Positions 13,881 to 14,490 of a DNA stretch of 14,490 nucleotides are shown here, piece after piece. The stretch is from NCBI GenBank assembly GCA_947626485.1, contig CANQSG010000036.1, positions 1 to 14,490 of the forward strand. Direction: 5' to 3'. The notes beneath the pieces were generated by a model. That model had not been told where the DNA came from. It saw nothing but the letters and a program-made list of their open reading frames with translations, and searched no databases. This stretch comes from an uncultured Clostridia bacterium. Its GTDB lineage: Bacteria; Bacillota; Clostridia; Oscillospirales; Acutalibacteraceae. The stretch's first letter is position 1, and each line of letters begins with the position of its first letter. A program made the position numbers and the translations under genes.

Positions 13881-14490
13881 CTACCGCCCGCTTTGCTCCT
13901 TCTGTTTCTCCAGCGTCTCCGCGATCTCCTGCGCTCTCTCGTCCGTCAGGGTGAATTTTTTGACGAAGAAGAGGAAGGCGATGATGAGGCCTAGGATGGG
14001 GAGGATCGTCATGAGCAGGCGCAGGCCGAGGATGGTGTGGGCGCTCTGGGCGACGACGGCGCCCTCCTGATCGGCGTTGCCGACGAGGCCGATGAGGTCG
14101 ATGCCGATGCCGGTGATAAAGACCGCGACGCCCGACGCCGCCTTGACGACGAAGGTCTGCATCGAGAAGATGACCGATTCGTCGCGCTTGCCGCTTTTCA
14201 GCTCGCCGTAATCGACCGAGCTTGACAGAAAGACGGTCGTCAGCACCGAGAGAATGCCGTTCGCCGCGAAGACCAGCGCGCCGCACAGGCAGAGCAAAAT
14301 CATATTGCCCGCAAGCCCGGTCAGGCAGGTCGCGAGGATCAGCGCGTAGCCCGCCATCGCCATGCCGAGCGCGACCTTAAACAGCCCGGTGTTGCCGAGG
14401 AATTTGCGCAGCAGCGGGTAGTCAATGCAATCAGGGTACAATGCGTTTTGCGCGGAATGGCGGCCGCGCCCGCTTTGTTGCGCGTTCTTG
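13881..14490 (-). CDS. GPH/MelB-type sugar:cation symporter, partial
   Basis: The leftward frame is open from the right edge to a TAG at 13881-13883, so the gene is only partly in the window. The visible C-terminal part matches the glycoside-pentoside-hexuronide symporter family of MFS carriers: YPLLRKFLGNTGLFKVAL, then a membrane helix, ISVLTTVFLSSSVDYGEL, the hallmark KSGKRDESVIFSMQTFVVKAASG, two further helices, a helix LRLLMTILPILGLIIAFLFF and a charged C-terminal tail. Such carriers import sugars or glycosides with Na+ or H+. The substrate cannot be assigned. The residues upstream of YPLLRKF are hydrophilic (RGRHSAQNALYPDCID), where MelB-like proteins have a membrane helix, so the gene may be broken or rearranged near 14420. 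A TTG at 14441 could start a shorter product of 187 residues, but no good ribosome site is seen. Confidence 0.8.
   Translation of the reverse strand, partial: KNAQQSGRGRHSAQNALYPDCIDYPLLRKFLGNTGLFKVALGMAMAGYALILATCLTGLAGNMILLCLCGALVFAANGILSVLTTVFLSSSVDYGELKSGKRDESVIFSMQTFVVKAASGVAVFITGIGIDLIGLVGNADQEGAVVAQSAHTILGLRLLMTILPILGLIIAFLFFVKKFTLTDERAQEIAETLEKQKEQSGR

Noticed and set aside
13777..14070. Plus-strand open frame between the terminator and the transporter
   Set aside because: It starts inside the terminator region, runs through hairpins and repeats, and is antisense to the well-supported transporter; its Arg/Met-rich product looks like a shadow.

Overview
The window reads as chromosomal DNA from a GC-rich member of the Clostridia, most likely Oscillospiraceae/Ruminococcaceae. 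This is an inference. It rests on strong AGGAGG-type ribosome binding sites, Firmicutes-type families (YqhQ/DUF1385, the short EpsC-type serine acetyltransferase, an LCP cell-wall ligase, a GPH sugar symporter), Gram-positive-style promoters, and very G/C-rich third codon positions. That codon bias also leaves long meaningless open frames opposite nearly every gene. No phage, transposase, CRISPR, tRNA or rRNA sequence was seen.

Left block (1-5522, rightward). The 3' part of a VCBS/FG-GAP-like protein is followed by an OmpR-family response regulator, its membrane histidine kinase, a YqhQ-like (DUF1385) membrane protein and PrmC, the release-factor glutamine methyltransferase. The last three are packed with gaps of 1 and 4 bases, so signalling and housekeeping genes appear to share a transcript.

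Central block (about 5555-12351, rightward). A good sigma-A-type promoter precedes recA. The genes recA, recX, rimO, pgsA, cysE, cysS and rsmI then follow with overlaps of 4-17 bases or gaps of at most 34 bases, and the run ends at a strong intrinsic terminator. It looks like one seven-gene housekeeping operon joining DNA recombination, ribosome modification, phospholipid synthesis and cysteine synthesis/charging. No canonical Gram-positive LexA box is visible upstream of recA.

Right block (12352-14490). An LCP-family cell-wall protein has its own promoter and a GTG start. It is followed by a 200-bp intergenic stretch built from two mirrored arrays of a GAAGAGT heptamer, four hairpins of two related types, and a central 30-bp perfect palindrome that can terminate transcription in both directions. 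Converging on it from the right edge is the 3' part of a GPH/MelB-type sugar:cation symporter. Its similarity to the family appears to stop abruptly about 70 bases before the window ends.

Most of the window is ordinary conserved housekeeping sequence, and no convincing new multi-gene system was found. The points most worth a second look are the mirrored heptamer/hairpin element, the break in the transporter gene, and the recA-to-rsmI operon.
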